Below, in pieces: positions 9,175 to 17,141 of a DNA stretch of 64,000 nucleotides. The notes under the pieces are model-generated. The model was not told the origin of the DNA and made no database searches. It was given only the letters and a program-made list of their open reading frames with translations. Positions within the stretch are counted from its first letter, which is position 1. Every line of letters starts with the position of its first letter. The translations under genes and the position numbers were made by a program. Source of the stretch: Chitinophaga hostae. Its GTDB lineage: Bacteria > Bacteroidota > Bacteroidia > Chitinophagales > Chitinophagaceae. Location of the stretch: NCBI RefSeq assembly GCF_018224885.1, contig NZ_JAGTXB010000025.1:1-64000 (forward strand), read 5' to 3'.

Positions 9175-9552
9175 ATGAAATCAATCTCTAAATGGATATT
9201 CCTGCCGGGAATAGTAGCCCTGTTATCGCTTTGCATGCCTCGCGCGGTACTGGCCCAGGATGTAACAAAAGTGGCTCCCGCTGGTTATCAGAAAGTATTG
9301 CTGGACAATGAACATGTTCGTGTACTAAAAGTAGAAATGAAACCAGGTATGGAAATACCCTGGCATAGTCACCCTAACCATGTGGTATATGCAGAAACTT
9401 CCGGGAAGGTGCAGCTCACCGAGAAAGATAAACCGGCCCAGGATCAGGATATCAAAGCCGGATCCGCCATCTATGTACCTGCTGTAACACATATGGCTAA
9501 AAATATTGGAAAAACCACCATTAGATTGATCATGGTCGAAATGAAAGATTAA
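9175..9552 (+). CDS. Exported cupin-domain protein
   Basis: A 125-residue protein starting at MKSISKWIF, which gives a clear signal peptide ending near AVLAQ. The rest is a single small cupin barrel with metal-ligand-like His residues in PGMEIPWHSHPNHVVY and a second motif at VPAVTHMAKN. The function is unknown; periplasmic single-domain cupins of this size are usually metal-binding and their substrates are rarely known. The longer in-frame start at 9040 has no support. Confidence 0.75.
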   Translation: MKSISKWIFLPGIVALLSLCMPRAVLAQDVTKVAPAGYQKVLLDNEHVRVLKVEMKPGMEIPWHSHPNHVVYAETSGKVQLTEKDKPAQDQDIKAGSAIYVPAVTHMAKNIGKTTIRLIMVEMKD

Positions 9553-9664
9553 GTTACTCCGCCTGATTACCCGACCCTACTCTTAATTACCGAACCCGAT
9601 CCGGATGCCAGAATCGCATGCGGGAGATAAGGGTTTGCCGTTTCTTTTATCAAAGAGGTGTATA

Positions 9665-10834
9665 TCATTCTTTGATCAGGCTGATTTTTTTCATGTTTCC
9701 CTGTGCATCTTTTATCGTGAGGGTGGTTGCTTGTTTATTCATAAACCAATCAGCCTTATCATTCATCCATGCGCAAAGGTCTATCATCTCGCAGGATTCG
9801 CCATCAATTGACATGATCTGATCACCTGTTTTAACGTCGTCTCTAAGTCTTCCCCATACCATACCAGCTACCAGTTTATTATCGGCTATGATTGGTCGCA
9901 ATGGCAAGAGCTTTTCATTCAGATTAGTATTGTCAGTGGTGGGCTCAAAATAAAAGGAGTGGTGTATAAAATCGATGGTTACGATACCGTAGTCCAATAA
10001 TTTTGAACCCACTCTTGTATTCCTGCTATTACCTGTTTCCGTTATCAGATTTGTAAAATTACATCCGGCGATACTGAGCGATGGCACTTTCATCCGGGAT
10101 AAACTATCCGGCACGGCTAAACCTAAAATGCTCATATGATTAATGCCATAGCCGGTTGAGATCTTTTCGATGATGCCATCCTTTTCAAAACGTTTTGCAT
10201 GTACTGCTGTCATCCTTAAAAAGTCTTTCGTACCTGTATCAAAGCCAACATTCAGCGTCTCTTTGTCTGAAAGCTGTATCGTGAATAATGGATAACTCTG
10301 TGGCTCCCCGGTTTTAAGCGTCGTTTGCATTTTCCTGTTAAGGGAAAGTTTTGTTTCATCGTCCGTTAAAATAATAATATGCTTAGCAGGTATAATCTGC
10401 ACAATGCTTGTACGTAGTAAATTACTACCAATAACACCATCAATCTGCCAGCATTTGTAAATACTGCTGCCTGAAACCAAAGCAGGGATCCCTGTGAAAG
10501 AAAGGTTGTTCAGTTTAAGATTTGCGATAGAAACAATATTTAACCGGTCCTTGTTTCCTGTGGCATCCGTTATTTCAGTATGATTAATAATCTCAGGTTT
10601 TAACTCCTTAAATAGTTCATCCGTGATCTGCAAAGGAGCACCCGTATCGAAAAGGAATTTTCGTTTTATACCGTTAATCTCCGGAGTAACAAACATAACA
10701 CCATTAATAAATTCATAGGGAATTTCTTCATAATAATTTTTACTGTTGGTGCCTCCTTTGTTAAAGGTAACACGCTGCGCATGACTTACAGTAGCAGATA
10801 CTAACAAAAAGATAAGACTAAGCGTATATCTCAT
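9665..10834 (-). CDS. Retropepsin-like aspartyl protease with C-terminal PDZ domain
   Basis: A 389-residue protein with a signal peptide (LSLIFLLVSATVSHAQ) and two aspartyl protease half-domains, each with Asp-Thr-Gly: FLFDTGAPLQ near residue 63 and VGFDTGTKDF near residue 200. The C-terminal region about 305-389, with GDQIMSIDGESC, resembles a PDZ domain. This two-repeat aspartyl protease plus PDZ layout is common in Bacteroidota periplasmic proteins of unknown substrate. Confidence 0.8.
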   Translation of the reverse strand: MRYTLSLIFLLVSATVSHAQRVTFNKGGTNSKNYYEEIPYEFINGVMFVTPEINGIKRKFLFDTGAPLQITDELFKELKPEIINHTEITDATGNKDRLNIVSIANLKLNNLSFTGIPALVSGSSIYKCWQIDGVIGSNLLRTSIVQIIPAKHIIILTDDETKLSLNRKMQTTLKTGEPQSYPLFTIQLSDKETLNVGFDTGTKDFLRMTAVHAKRFEKDGIIEKISTGYGINHMSILGLAVPDSLSRMKVPSLSIAGCNFTNLITETGNSRNTRVGSKLLDYGIVTIDFIHHSFYFEPTTDNTNLNEKLLPLRPIIADNKLVAGMVWGRLRDDVKTGDQIMSIDGESCEMIDLCAWMNDKADWFMNKQATTLTIKDAQGNMKKISLIKE

Positions 10835-10928
10835 ATATGCATTATTTCATCGGGAAAAAGCTTAATATAACTTATTTTAAGCAATCTTCCCTCATCGAGC
10901 CCTGTCGCTGCAGTTCAATAAAAATTTT

Positions 10929-10963
10929 TTGTTCGTTAGAAAATACATCGTAATATTGCGATA
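10929..10963 (+). promoter_or_regulatory. arsR promoter with overlapping ArsR operator
   Basis: TTTG at 10929-10932 and TAATATTG at 10952-10959 are separated by 19 bases, matching the Bacteroidota housekeeping promoter form (TTTG-N19-TAnnTTTG) with one mismatch. The palindrome ATCGTAATATTGCGAT (10948-10963) covers the -7 element, so ArsR bound there would block RNA polymerase. The arsR start codon is 18 bases downstream. Confidence 0.65.
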
Positions 10964-10980
10964 GCGAAACACTTAAACCA

Positions 10981-11310
10981 ATGGGCGCCACAAAGACAGA
11001 TCTATTCACCAAGCAGCAGAACGAAATAGCCGCCATGGCTAAAGCACTGGCGCATCCGGCCCGTATTGCCATACTGCAATACCTGGTTAAAAAGAATGCC
11101 TGTGTTTGTGGAGATTTAGTGGAAGAACTGGGCCTTGCCCAGGCCACCACTTCCCAGCACCTGAAAGAGCTGAAAATAGCCGGTATCATACAGGGTTCCA
11201 TCGAAGGAGCCAGTGTATGCTATTGTATCAATCCTAAAGTTTGGAAGCAATACAAGGAACTGTTCAACACATTTTTTAAGGATGTAGACCTGCAGGCATC
11301 CTGCTGCTAA
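10981..11310 (+). CDS. arsR: ArsR/SmtB-family metalloregulator
   Basis: A 109-residue winged-helix repressor. The ACVCGDLVEELGL segment places a Cys-x-Cys in the helix region typical of As(III)-sensing ArsR proteins, followed by the recognition helix AQATTSQHLKELK. The C-terminus ends in Ala-Ser-Cys-Cys, adding thiols. It is first in an arsenic operon and probably represses it from the two operators near 10948 and 11330, releasing on As(III) binding. Confidence 0.92.
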   Translation: MGATKTDLFTKQQNEIAAMAKALAHPARIAILQYLVKKNACVCGDLVEELGLAQATTSQHLKELKIAGIIQGSIEGASVCYCINPKVWKQYKELFNTFFKDVDLQASCC

Positions 11311-11329
11311 TATTTTTTTGCCTGAATAT

Positions 11330-11345
11330 ATCGCAATATTGCAAT
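11330..11345 (+). promoter_or_regulatory. Second ArsR operator, upstream of arsM
   Basis: ATCGCAATATTGCAAT repeats the palindrome found in front of arsR, here in the 55-base gap between arsR and arsM. It would allow separate control of the downstream genes. Confidence 0.55.
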
Positions 11346-11365
11346 AATACAATAATAATAACACC

Positions 11366-12205
11366 ATGACTACCGAGGAACAAATGAAGGAACTGGTAAA
11401 ACAGAAATATAGTGAGATCGCTTTACAGGACAGGGCTACCAACGAATCTTCCTGTTGCGGCTCCGGTTGTTGTTCTACTGAAGTATATAACATCATGAGC
11501 GATGATTATTCCCAGCTGGAGGGATACAATCCCGATGCTGATCTGGGTTTGGGATGTGGCTTACCAACGCAGTTTGCAAAAATTAAAAAAGGGGATACCG
11601 TCATCGATTTAGGTTCCGGCGCTGGTAACGACTGTTTCATCGCCAGACAGGAAACCGGGGAAGCAGGAAAAGTAATCGGCATCGACTTTACGCCTGCCAT
11701 GATTGAAAAGGCCCGCGCCAATGCAGAGAAACTGAATTTCAATAATGTGGAATTCCGTCAGGGCGACATAGAGCAAATGCCTGTTACAGCCAACGTGGCG
11801 GATGTGGTGGTCAGCAATTGTGTGTTGAACCTGGTGCCCAACAAAAACGGCGTGATCAAAGAAATTTTCCGTGTGCTGAAACCCGGTGGTCACTTCAGTA
11901 TCTCCGATATAGTATTGCAAGGCACTTTACCTGCCGGCATCCGGCAGGCGGCGGAAATGTATGCTGGTTGCGTGTCCGGCGCCGTACAAAAGAAGGAGTA
12001 CCTGGACATGATCGAAAACAACGGCTTCAAAAACATTACCATCCAGAAAGAAAAGACCATCACCATTCCGGACGACATTCTTTCCAACTACCTGAATGGC
12101 GAAGAAATAGCCGCCTTCCGTTCCAGTGACACCGGCATCTATAGTGTTACGGTTTATGCGGAAAAACCGTTTGATGCTGCATGTTGTGCTCCGGGCTGCT
12201 GCTAA
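11366..12205 (+). CDS. arsM: Arsenite S-adenosylmethionine methyltransferase
   Basis: A 279-residue class I methyltransferase with a SAM-binding motif (VIDLGSGAGNDCFIARQ) and the Cys residues expected of ArsM: LGLGCGLPTQ in the first half and AEMYAGCVSGA near residue 193. The N-terminus has CCGSGCCSTEV and the C-terminus AACCAPGCC, both common in bacterial ArsM. It methylates As(III) to volatile or more easily exported species in the cytoplasm. It lies second in the ars operon. Confidence 0.93.
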   Translation: MTTEEQMKELVKQKYSEIALQDRATNESSCCGSGCCSTEVYNIMSDDYSQLEGYNPDADLGLGCGLPTQFAKIKKGDTVIDLGSGAGNDCFIARQETGEAGKVIGIDFTPAMIEKARANAEKLNFNNVEFRQGDIEQMPVTANVADVVVSNCVLNLVPNKNGVIKEIFRVLKPGGHFSISDIVLQGTLPAGIRQAAEMYAGCVSGAVQKKEYLDMIENNGFKNITIQKEKTITIPDDILSNYLNGEEIAAFRSSDTGIYSVTVYAEKPFDAACCAPGCC

Positions 12206-12304
12206 CCGATCACCTGAAATCAAATGGATCATACATAGAGAGATACGCTATTATTTGAAAGAAGAAGTACATAAGCAGATATTTAAACTATATACAGTAA
12301 CATC

Positions 12305-13381
12305 ATGCAAAACTGCCATCCTGCCCGGCGCAAGCAACTAGGCTTCCTGGACCGCTACCTCACCTTATGGATATTCCTGGCAATGGCTATTGGTGTTGGC
12401 ATAGGATATTTTTTTCCATCGTCCGCCGGGTTCATCAACTCCTTTTCATCCGGCACTACCAACATACCGCTGGCAATAGGGCTGATCTTAATGATGTACC
12501 CGCCGCTGGCCAAAGTCAGGTATGAAAACATGGGTGAGGTATTCCGGAATACAAAAGTATTGTCCGCTTCCCTGATACTGAACTGGGTAATTGGTCCCAT
12601 CCTCATGTTTGTGTTGGCCGTAGTGTTTCTGCATGGTTACCCGGAATATATGACGGGCCTTATCCTGATTGGGCTGGCCCGTTGTATTGCGATGGTTATC
12701 GTGTGGAATGAACTGGCAGACGGTAACCGCGAATACGCCGCCGGACTGGTAGCTTTAAACAGTATCTTCCAGGTGTTATTGTACAGCGTTTACGCCTACA
12801 TCTTCATCACCTGGTTACCGACCGTTTTTGGTATGAAAGGACTTACCGTAGCTATATCCATTGGCGAAATCGCTAAAAGCGTGGGTATCTACCTGGGTAT
12901 CCCGTTTGCTGCCGGTATTATCAGCCGTTATAGTCTTATTGCGTGGAAAGGAGAGCAATGGTATCAGGAAAAATACGTACCCTTCATTTCTCCGATCACA
13001 TTAATATCCCTGCTGTTTACCATTGTAGTGATGTTCAGTCTTAAAGGAGAACTGATCGTGCAGATACCTTTCGATGTTATCAGAATAGCTATCCCGCTGA
13101 TGATCTATTTTGCCATTATGTTTTTGGTAAGTTTCCTGCTGGGCAAAACAATGGGTGCCGACTATTCCCGGAATGCCTCCATTGCCTTCACCGCCGCAGG
13201 TAACAATTTTGAACTGGCCATCGCGGTAGCTATCGGTGTGTTCGGCATCAACTCCGGTCAGGCTTTCGTTGGTGTGATAGGTCCGCTGGTAGAAGTGCCC
13301 GCGCTCATCGCACTGGTAAACGTGGCCTTCTGGCTCCGGAAGAAATGGTATAACACTCCCGCCAACACTGTAAAAGCATAA
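12305..13381 (+). CDS. arsB: ACR3-type arsenite efflux permease
   Basis: A 358-residue membrane protein with about ten hydrophobic helices of the BASS/ACR3 fold. The conserved Cys of ACR3 transporters is in LIGLARCIAMVIVWNELADG. It extrudes As(III) using the proton gradient. Its place between arsM and arsC fits the usual order. The symbol acr3 is equally used. Confidence 0.93.
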   Translation: MQNCHPARRKQLGFLDRYLTLWIFLAMAIGVGIGYFFPSSAGFINSFSSGTTNIPLAIGLILMMYPPLAKVRYENMGEVFRNTKVLSASLILNWVIGPILMFVLAVVFLHGYPEYMTGLILIGLARCIAMVIVWNELADGNREYAAGLVALNSIFQVLLYSVYAYIFITWLPTVFGMKGLTVAISIGEIAKSVGIYLGIPFAAGIISRYSLIAWKGEQWYQEKYVPFISPITLISLLFTIVVMFSLKGELIVQIPFDVIRIAIPLMIYFAIMFLVSFLLGKTMGADYSRNASIAFTAAGNNFELAIAVAIGVFGINSGQAFVGVIGPLVEVPALIALVNVAFWLRKKWYNTPANTVKA

Positions 13382-13409
13382 ACCTTCAACACATTATACT
13401 ACACATCAC

Positions 13410-13823
13410 ATGAAAAAAATCCTTGTCCTTTGTACCGGCAACAGCTGCCGCAGCCAAATCGCAGAAGGCTATTTAAGATATTTTGCCGGAGATAAGGCGG
13501 AAGTGTATAGCGCAGGCGTGGAAACACACGGTGTCAACCCACGGGCCATTGCCACCATGGCGGAAGACGGTATCGACATTTCCGGGCATACCTCCAACAA
13601 CATTACGGAATATCAGGACATACCTTTCGATTACGTAATTACTGTTTGCGACAACGCAAAAGAAAGATGCCCTTTCTTCCCCACCACCGCGCAGAAATTT
13701 CATGAAAACTTTCCCGACCCTGCAAAAGCTACTGGAACCGAAGGAGACATCATGCAGCAGTTCAGGACAGTACGCCAGATCATTAAAGACTACACCAAAT
13801 CCTTTGTAGCAGCAAACCTGTAA
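13410..13823 (+). CDS. arsC: Arsenate reductase, low-molecular-weight phosphatase type
   Basis: A 137-residue protein with the P-loop Cys-x5-Arg (CTGNSCRSQ) at the N-terminus and a second redox Cys region near residue 82-90 (VCDNAKERCPFF), as in thioredoxin-coupled ArsC. It reduces As(V) to As(III) for export by the preceding permease. Its stop overlaps the start of the next gene by one base, showing translational coupling to the sigma factor. Confidence 0.93.
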   Translation: MKKILVLCTGNSCRSQIAEGYLRYFAGDKAEVYSAGVETHGVNPRAIATMAEDGIDISGHTSNNITEYQDIPFDYVITVCDNAKERCPFFPTTAQKFHENFPDPAKATGTEGDIMQQFRTVRQIIKDYTKSFVAANL

Positions 13824-14380
13824 TGGAACAGCCGGTAACCGATATATGGAAGCAATTCAGCGCCGAACTGGAAAAATTCATCTGCGGGCAGATGGGCCAC
13901 GATGCCGTGTGTGAGGATCTCTTGCAGGAAGTATTTCTGAAAATCTATATCAACATCAGGAAAGTTAAGGCCGCTGATAACGTCAGGGCATATCTGTATC
14001 GAATGACGAATAACGTCATAACAGATCACTACCGCCGTAACCAGGTAGGGAAGGTGTCAGCTGCACAATGTCCCGAACCCGCTGACAATGTTGTCAAGTC
14101 GCATGATGAATATAAATTGGCAGATTGTCTGAGACCTATGATAGATACATTGCCTGAAATATACCGGCAGGCCCTGATCATGACAGACCTTAACGGCCAC
14201 ACTCAAAAACAATATGCTGAAATATCCGGCATATCCGTATCTGGCGCCAAATCAAGGGTGCAGCGGGCCAGGGAGCAACTGAAAGAATTGATTCTGCGAT
14301 GTTGTGAGTACGAATTTGATAAATATGGCAACATCCTGTCCTGCTGTAATGATTCATCACCCAACAGGAAATTTTGCTAA
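13823..14380 (+). CDS. sigZ: ECF-type sigma factor, SigZ-like
   Basis: A 185-residue sigma-70 factor: region 2 around DLLQEVFLKIYINIRK and NVRAYLYRMTNNVITDHYRR, region 4 around YAEISGISVSGAKSRVQRAR. It matches the SigZ group. The tail has paired cysteines (LRCCEYEFDKYGNILSCC) and a final Cys. It is the fifth gene of the ars operon and starts within the arsC stop codon. No anti-sigma factor gene is adjacent, so the Cys-rich tail is a candidate sensor of arsenic or thiol state; that is inference. Confidence 0.88.
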   Translation: MEQPVTDIWKQFSAELEKFICGQMGHDAVCEDLLQEVFLKIYINIRKVKAADNVRAYLYRMTNNVITDHYRRNQVGKVSAAQCPEPADNVVKSHDEYKLADCLRPMIDTLPEIYRQALIMTDLNGHTQKQYAEISGISVSGAKSRVQRAREQLKELILRCCEYEFDKYGNILSCCNDSSPNRKFC

Positions 14381-14453
14381 AATAACTGCGTCCTTTTGCA
14401 GAAATGTCCGTCTTATCAGCGATAAATATTTTAAACATCTAAAACTTATCCAG

Positions 14454-14615
14454 ATGAAACGTTTCTTATTCGCAGGATTATGCGCATTGAGCCTCACAGC
14501 AGCGATGGCGGCTGGAATTGAAAAGAAATCAAAAAACAAAAAGCCAGCGGCTACTAAAGAACAGTGCTGCGACAAAAAAACCGGCAACTGTTGTCAACAG
14601 GGCTGTTGTCATTAA
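14454..14615 (+). CDS. Small secreted Cys-rich protein
   Basis: A 53-residue protein starting at MKRFLFAGLC, with a signal peptide (ending near AAMAAG), a Lys-rich linker and the tail CCDKKTGNCCQQGCCH holding six Cys and a His. The shape suggests a periplasmic metal or metalloid binder. It closes the ars operon, 73 bases after sigZ, and is followed by a strong terminator. No named family was recognised. Confidence 0.75.
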   Translation: MKRFLFAGLCALSLTAAMAAGIEKKSKNKKPAATKEQCCDKKTGNCCQQGCCH

Positions 14616-14623
14616 TCATCAAG

Positions 14624-14655
14624 GCCGTAAGCAGCTATACTGCTTACGGCTTTTT
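14624..14655 (+). terminator. Rho-independent terminator of the ars operon
   Basis: GCCGTAAGCAG (14624-14634) pairs perfectly with CTGCTTACGGC (14640-14650) across a 5-base loop and is followed by TTTTT. Confidence 0.9.
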
Positions 14656-14755
14656 CCATCCACACCGGCTACAAACAAAGGATTTTCTTATACCACACAT
14701 GGAGCAAACACCAGCTGATTAGCCGGGAAGCCTCGTTACCGCCAGGGCATATTAT

Positions 14756-15033
14756 TCAATAAACAATAATGTCGCTTTTCACAGATACTACTTTTTTATA
14801 CGGGTCATTGAGGAACAGCCGCATGAACTGCTGGAAGTCCAGGCTGCCTACGCCATGACCACGGTTAGTGAACAACAGCCGTTGGCTGTTTGGCATATAG
14901 TGTCCTGAAAGATAGTTCTGGACAATATCCAGCAGGTCATTACGGGTGTATTGGATGTTGATGGTATCTGTGGTACCCTTGAAGATATGATCTGAGGGCT
15001 GGTTATAACGGTATCCCGGTCGGTTATGTAATA
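14756..15033 (-). pseudogene. C-terminal fragment of an unknown gene
   Basis: The minus strand reads without stops for about 92 codons, including GTTDTINIQYTRNDLLDIVQ, HYMPNSQRLLFTNRGHG and SLDFQQFMRLFLND, ending at a stop at 14756. The amino-acid pattern is clearly protein-like, but there is no start codon near the upstream end, which abuts a stop. It is best read as the 3' end of a gene whose 5' part is gone. The family is not recognised. Confidence 0.55.
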
Positions 15034-15232
15034 GTTAAATGTAAAGAATTGGACGGATAAATGTGAAAAAGGCTGTTTCAGTGAATGACTTTTTTGAAAT
15101 GAGGTTCCATACTCATTTAGAGGGGAAACTGGCAGATCTATGTTCAAAGGATGGTGAAGTGTTGCTTCCGCACCCTCCGCGATGACAGCGAGGTTCCCCA
15201 AAAAATGGCATTATAATGGTGGGGCTTGGGCT

Positions 15233-15607
15233 ATGAAAAATAAATTTCTTGTCTTTATTATCACTTTCGCTGCTGTAATCATTGCAGACAAAGTAAATGG
15301 ACAAAGTCCATCTGCTGATACAACTGATACTATCTTAGAAAACAAACGGAAAGATATCGACTCGCTCGACAGAAAGCTTTTCGAGGTGCTGGGCGCAAGA
15401 GAAAGAGTTGTCCGTGAGATAGGCGTTTACAAAGAGCAGCATCATATTGCTCCATTACAGGCAGCCCGATTTCAGAAGGTGCTGGAAAAAGGCATAGAGG
15501 CAGGTAAGAAAGAAGGATTGTCGGCTGAATTCGTCACTGAAATGCTTAATGCCATCCATAGGGAGAGTTTGAGGATAGAAGAGGCTATTTCGGATGATAA
15601 GCGCTAG
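15233..15607 (+). CDS. Exported AroQ-type chorismate mutase
   Basis: A 124-residue protein starting at MKNKFLVFII, chosen because it gives a signal peptide (to about residue 24). The mature part is the AroQ helical bundle: ENKRKDIDSLDRKLFEVLGA, RERVVREIGVYK with the active-site Arg and Lys, and LSAEFVTEMLNAIHRESLRI. It converts chorismate to prephenate. Export is unusual for a metabolic enzyme; secreted chorismate mutases are known from some pathogens and soil bacteria with unclear roles. It has no operon partners. Confidence 0.82.
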   Translation: MKNKFLVFIITFAAVIIADKVNGQSPSADTTDTILENKRKDIDSLDRKLFEVLGARERVVREIGVYKEQHHIAPLQAARFQKVLEKGIEAGKKEGLSAEFVTEMLNAIHRESLRIEEAISDDKR

Positions 15608-15655
15608 ACGAGTTGCTGCCGGTATAAACAAATCTATATATAAGCGATCTTAACG

Positions 15656-15769
15656 ATGCTGAATGGCAATACCATTGTCAGCCTGCCACTCAGTGGTAAC
15701 AGGATCTTTATGGCCTATTCAGAAGCTCCCTTCCTCTTAAATATATCTGCCGGGAGCATTTTTCGTTGA
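15656..15769 (+). pseudogene. Possible remnant of a DUF4238-like gene
   Basis: A 37-residue frame starting MLNGNTIVSLPLSGNRIF resembles the region of DUF4238 proteins where a Pro-Leu-Ser motif precedes a long beta strand. It has no intact gene around it. The rest of 15608-15952 shows nothing else recognisable. Confidence 0.25.
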
Positions 15770-15952
15770 ATCGGATATAATTTTTAATGCCTGGTTGTCT
15801 TACCTATCTGGTCAACTTTCACGTGACTTGTTTTTTGTCGTTGAGATTTTTTATGAAAATGTTGGGAAAATGTCCGGAAATGATAACTCCAAACGTCTTA
15901 GTTGTGGAGCGTGAATGATTCACGTATAATTTCTCAACATAAAAATAGCATC

Positions 15953-16744
15953 ATGAATGACTTAAAAGACAAAGTGGTAGTGATCTATGGGGGCGGCGGT
16001 GAAATTGGCGGCGCTGTTGCACGTGCCTTCGCACGCGAAGGAGCCAGGCTTTTTCTTACAGGGCGCCGCCTGGCATCTGTGGAAACGGTTGCCAGGGACA
16101 TCGTGTCTGCTGGCGGCGTTGCTGAGGCAGCGGAGGTGGATGCCCTTGATGAGCAGGCTATAGACAAGCATCTGCAGTTTGTAATGGCGCAGGCAGGCCG
16201 TATCGATATTTCGTTCAATGCGATAGGGAATTCGCCAACCAGGTACCTGGGGCATTCGCTGGTCGATATGGATCTTCAACAATTCTCTATGCCGATCACC
16301 AGTTATACCACATCGTACTTTCTGACAGCGCGATTAGCAGCAAGACGCATGCTCCCGAATAAATCCGGGGTGATCATGACCGTCACTGCGCCTCCCGCAA
16401 AAATAGGCACGCCAAACGGAGGTTATGGTCCCTCACAGGCTGCCAAGGAGGCGCTTACCCGATACCTGTCGGTTGAACTCGCACCTCAGGGTATTCGTGT
16501 GGTTTGTTTGCAACCGCACGGCATGCCGGAGACGGAGACAATAAGAGAAATATTTGAAACGAAGGCCAGGCCAGCGGGCGTAACCTGGGAACAGTTCACA
16601 GATTACCTTGCAGGCATGAATCATCCCAAGCGCTTCATGACACTCGCTGAGGTGGCGAATGTAGCGGCTTTTGTCGCTTCCGATAAGGCCAGCGGGATGA
16701 TGGGGACGACCGTCAACCTGACTATGGGCGCCCTGGACGATTAA
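15953..16744 (+). CDS. SDR-family oxidoreductase with altered catalytic Lys
   Basis: A 263-residue SDR starting at MNDLKDKVVVIYGGGGEIGG, whose Gly-rich loop binds NAD(P). The expected Tyr-x3-Lys is Tyr158-Gly-Pro-Ser-Gln162, so the usual Lys is Gln; a Lys three residues later (165) may or may not compensate. The C-terminus (SGMMGTTVNLTMGALDD) is standard. It is followed at 55 bases by a YCII/ECF sigma pair on the same strand and may be co-transcribed with it. Confidence 0.82.
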   Translation: MNDLKDKVVVIYGGGGEIGGAVARAFAREGARLFLTGRRLASVETVARDIVSAGGVAEAAEVDALDEQAIDKHLQFVMAQAGRIDISFNAIGNSPTRYLGHSLVDMDLQQFSMPITSYTTSYFLTARLAARRMLPNKSGVIMTVTAPPAKIGTPNGGYGPSQAAKEALTRYLSVELAPQGIRVVCLQPHGMPETETIREIFETKARPAGVTWEQFTDYLAGMNHPKRFMTLAEVANVAAFVASDKASGMMGTTVNLTMGALDD

Positions 16745-16798
16745 TTTCTGCCGACAAAAATCTATACAATATTAACCATCAACATAAAGAAAACTGCT

Positions 16799-17131
16799 AT
16801 GACTGAATTTGTATACCTCTATCGGGGTTATGAACTACCTGCATCTCCGGAGGAAATGCAGCAGAAAACTGCCAAATGGATGATCTGGCTTAAGGAGCTT
16901 AGTGACAACGGTCATCTGAAGTCACTCGGAGACCCTTTGCAACCTGGCGGCAAAGTAATCAAAGGGGCAAAAAAGCAGGTCATCGACGGTCCTTATGCCG
17001 AAGCTAAAGACGTGGTCGGAGGTTATAGCATCATTGTGGCCAAAGACATTGAACAGGCTGTGGGGTTTTCCCTGGGATGCCCGATTTTTGAGGATGGCGG
17101 TTCCGTAGAGGTACGTCCGATCGGACAGTAA
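16799..17131 (+). CDS. YCII-related (DGPF) domain protein, ECF42-associated
   Basis: A 110-residue protein with the DGPF-type motif in VIDGPYAEAKDVVGGYSI and the CPIFEDGGSVEVRPI ending typical of YCII-related proteins. In many genomes this family is encoded directly beside ECF42 sigma factors, as here (10-base gap to the sigma gene). Its role there is uncertain; it may take the place of an anti-sigma factor or be the main target. Confidence 0.88.
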   Translation: MTEFVYLYRGYELPASPEEMQQKTAKWMIWLKELSDNGHLKSLGDPLQPGGKVIKGAKKQVIDGPYAEAKDVVGGYSIIVAKDIEQAVGFSLGCPIFEDGGSVEVRPIGQ

Positions 17132-17141
17132 GTATCAGGCG

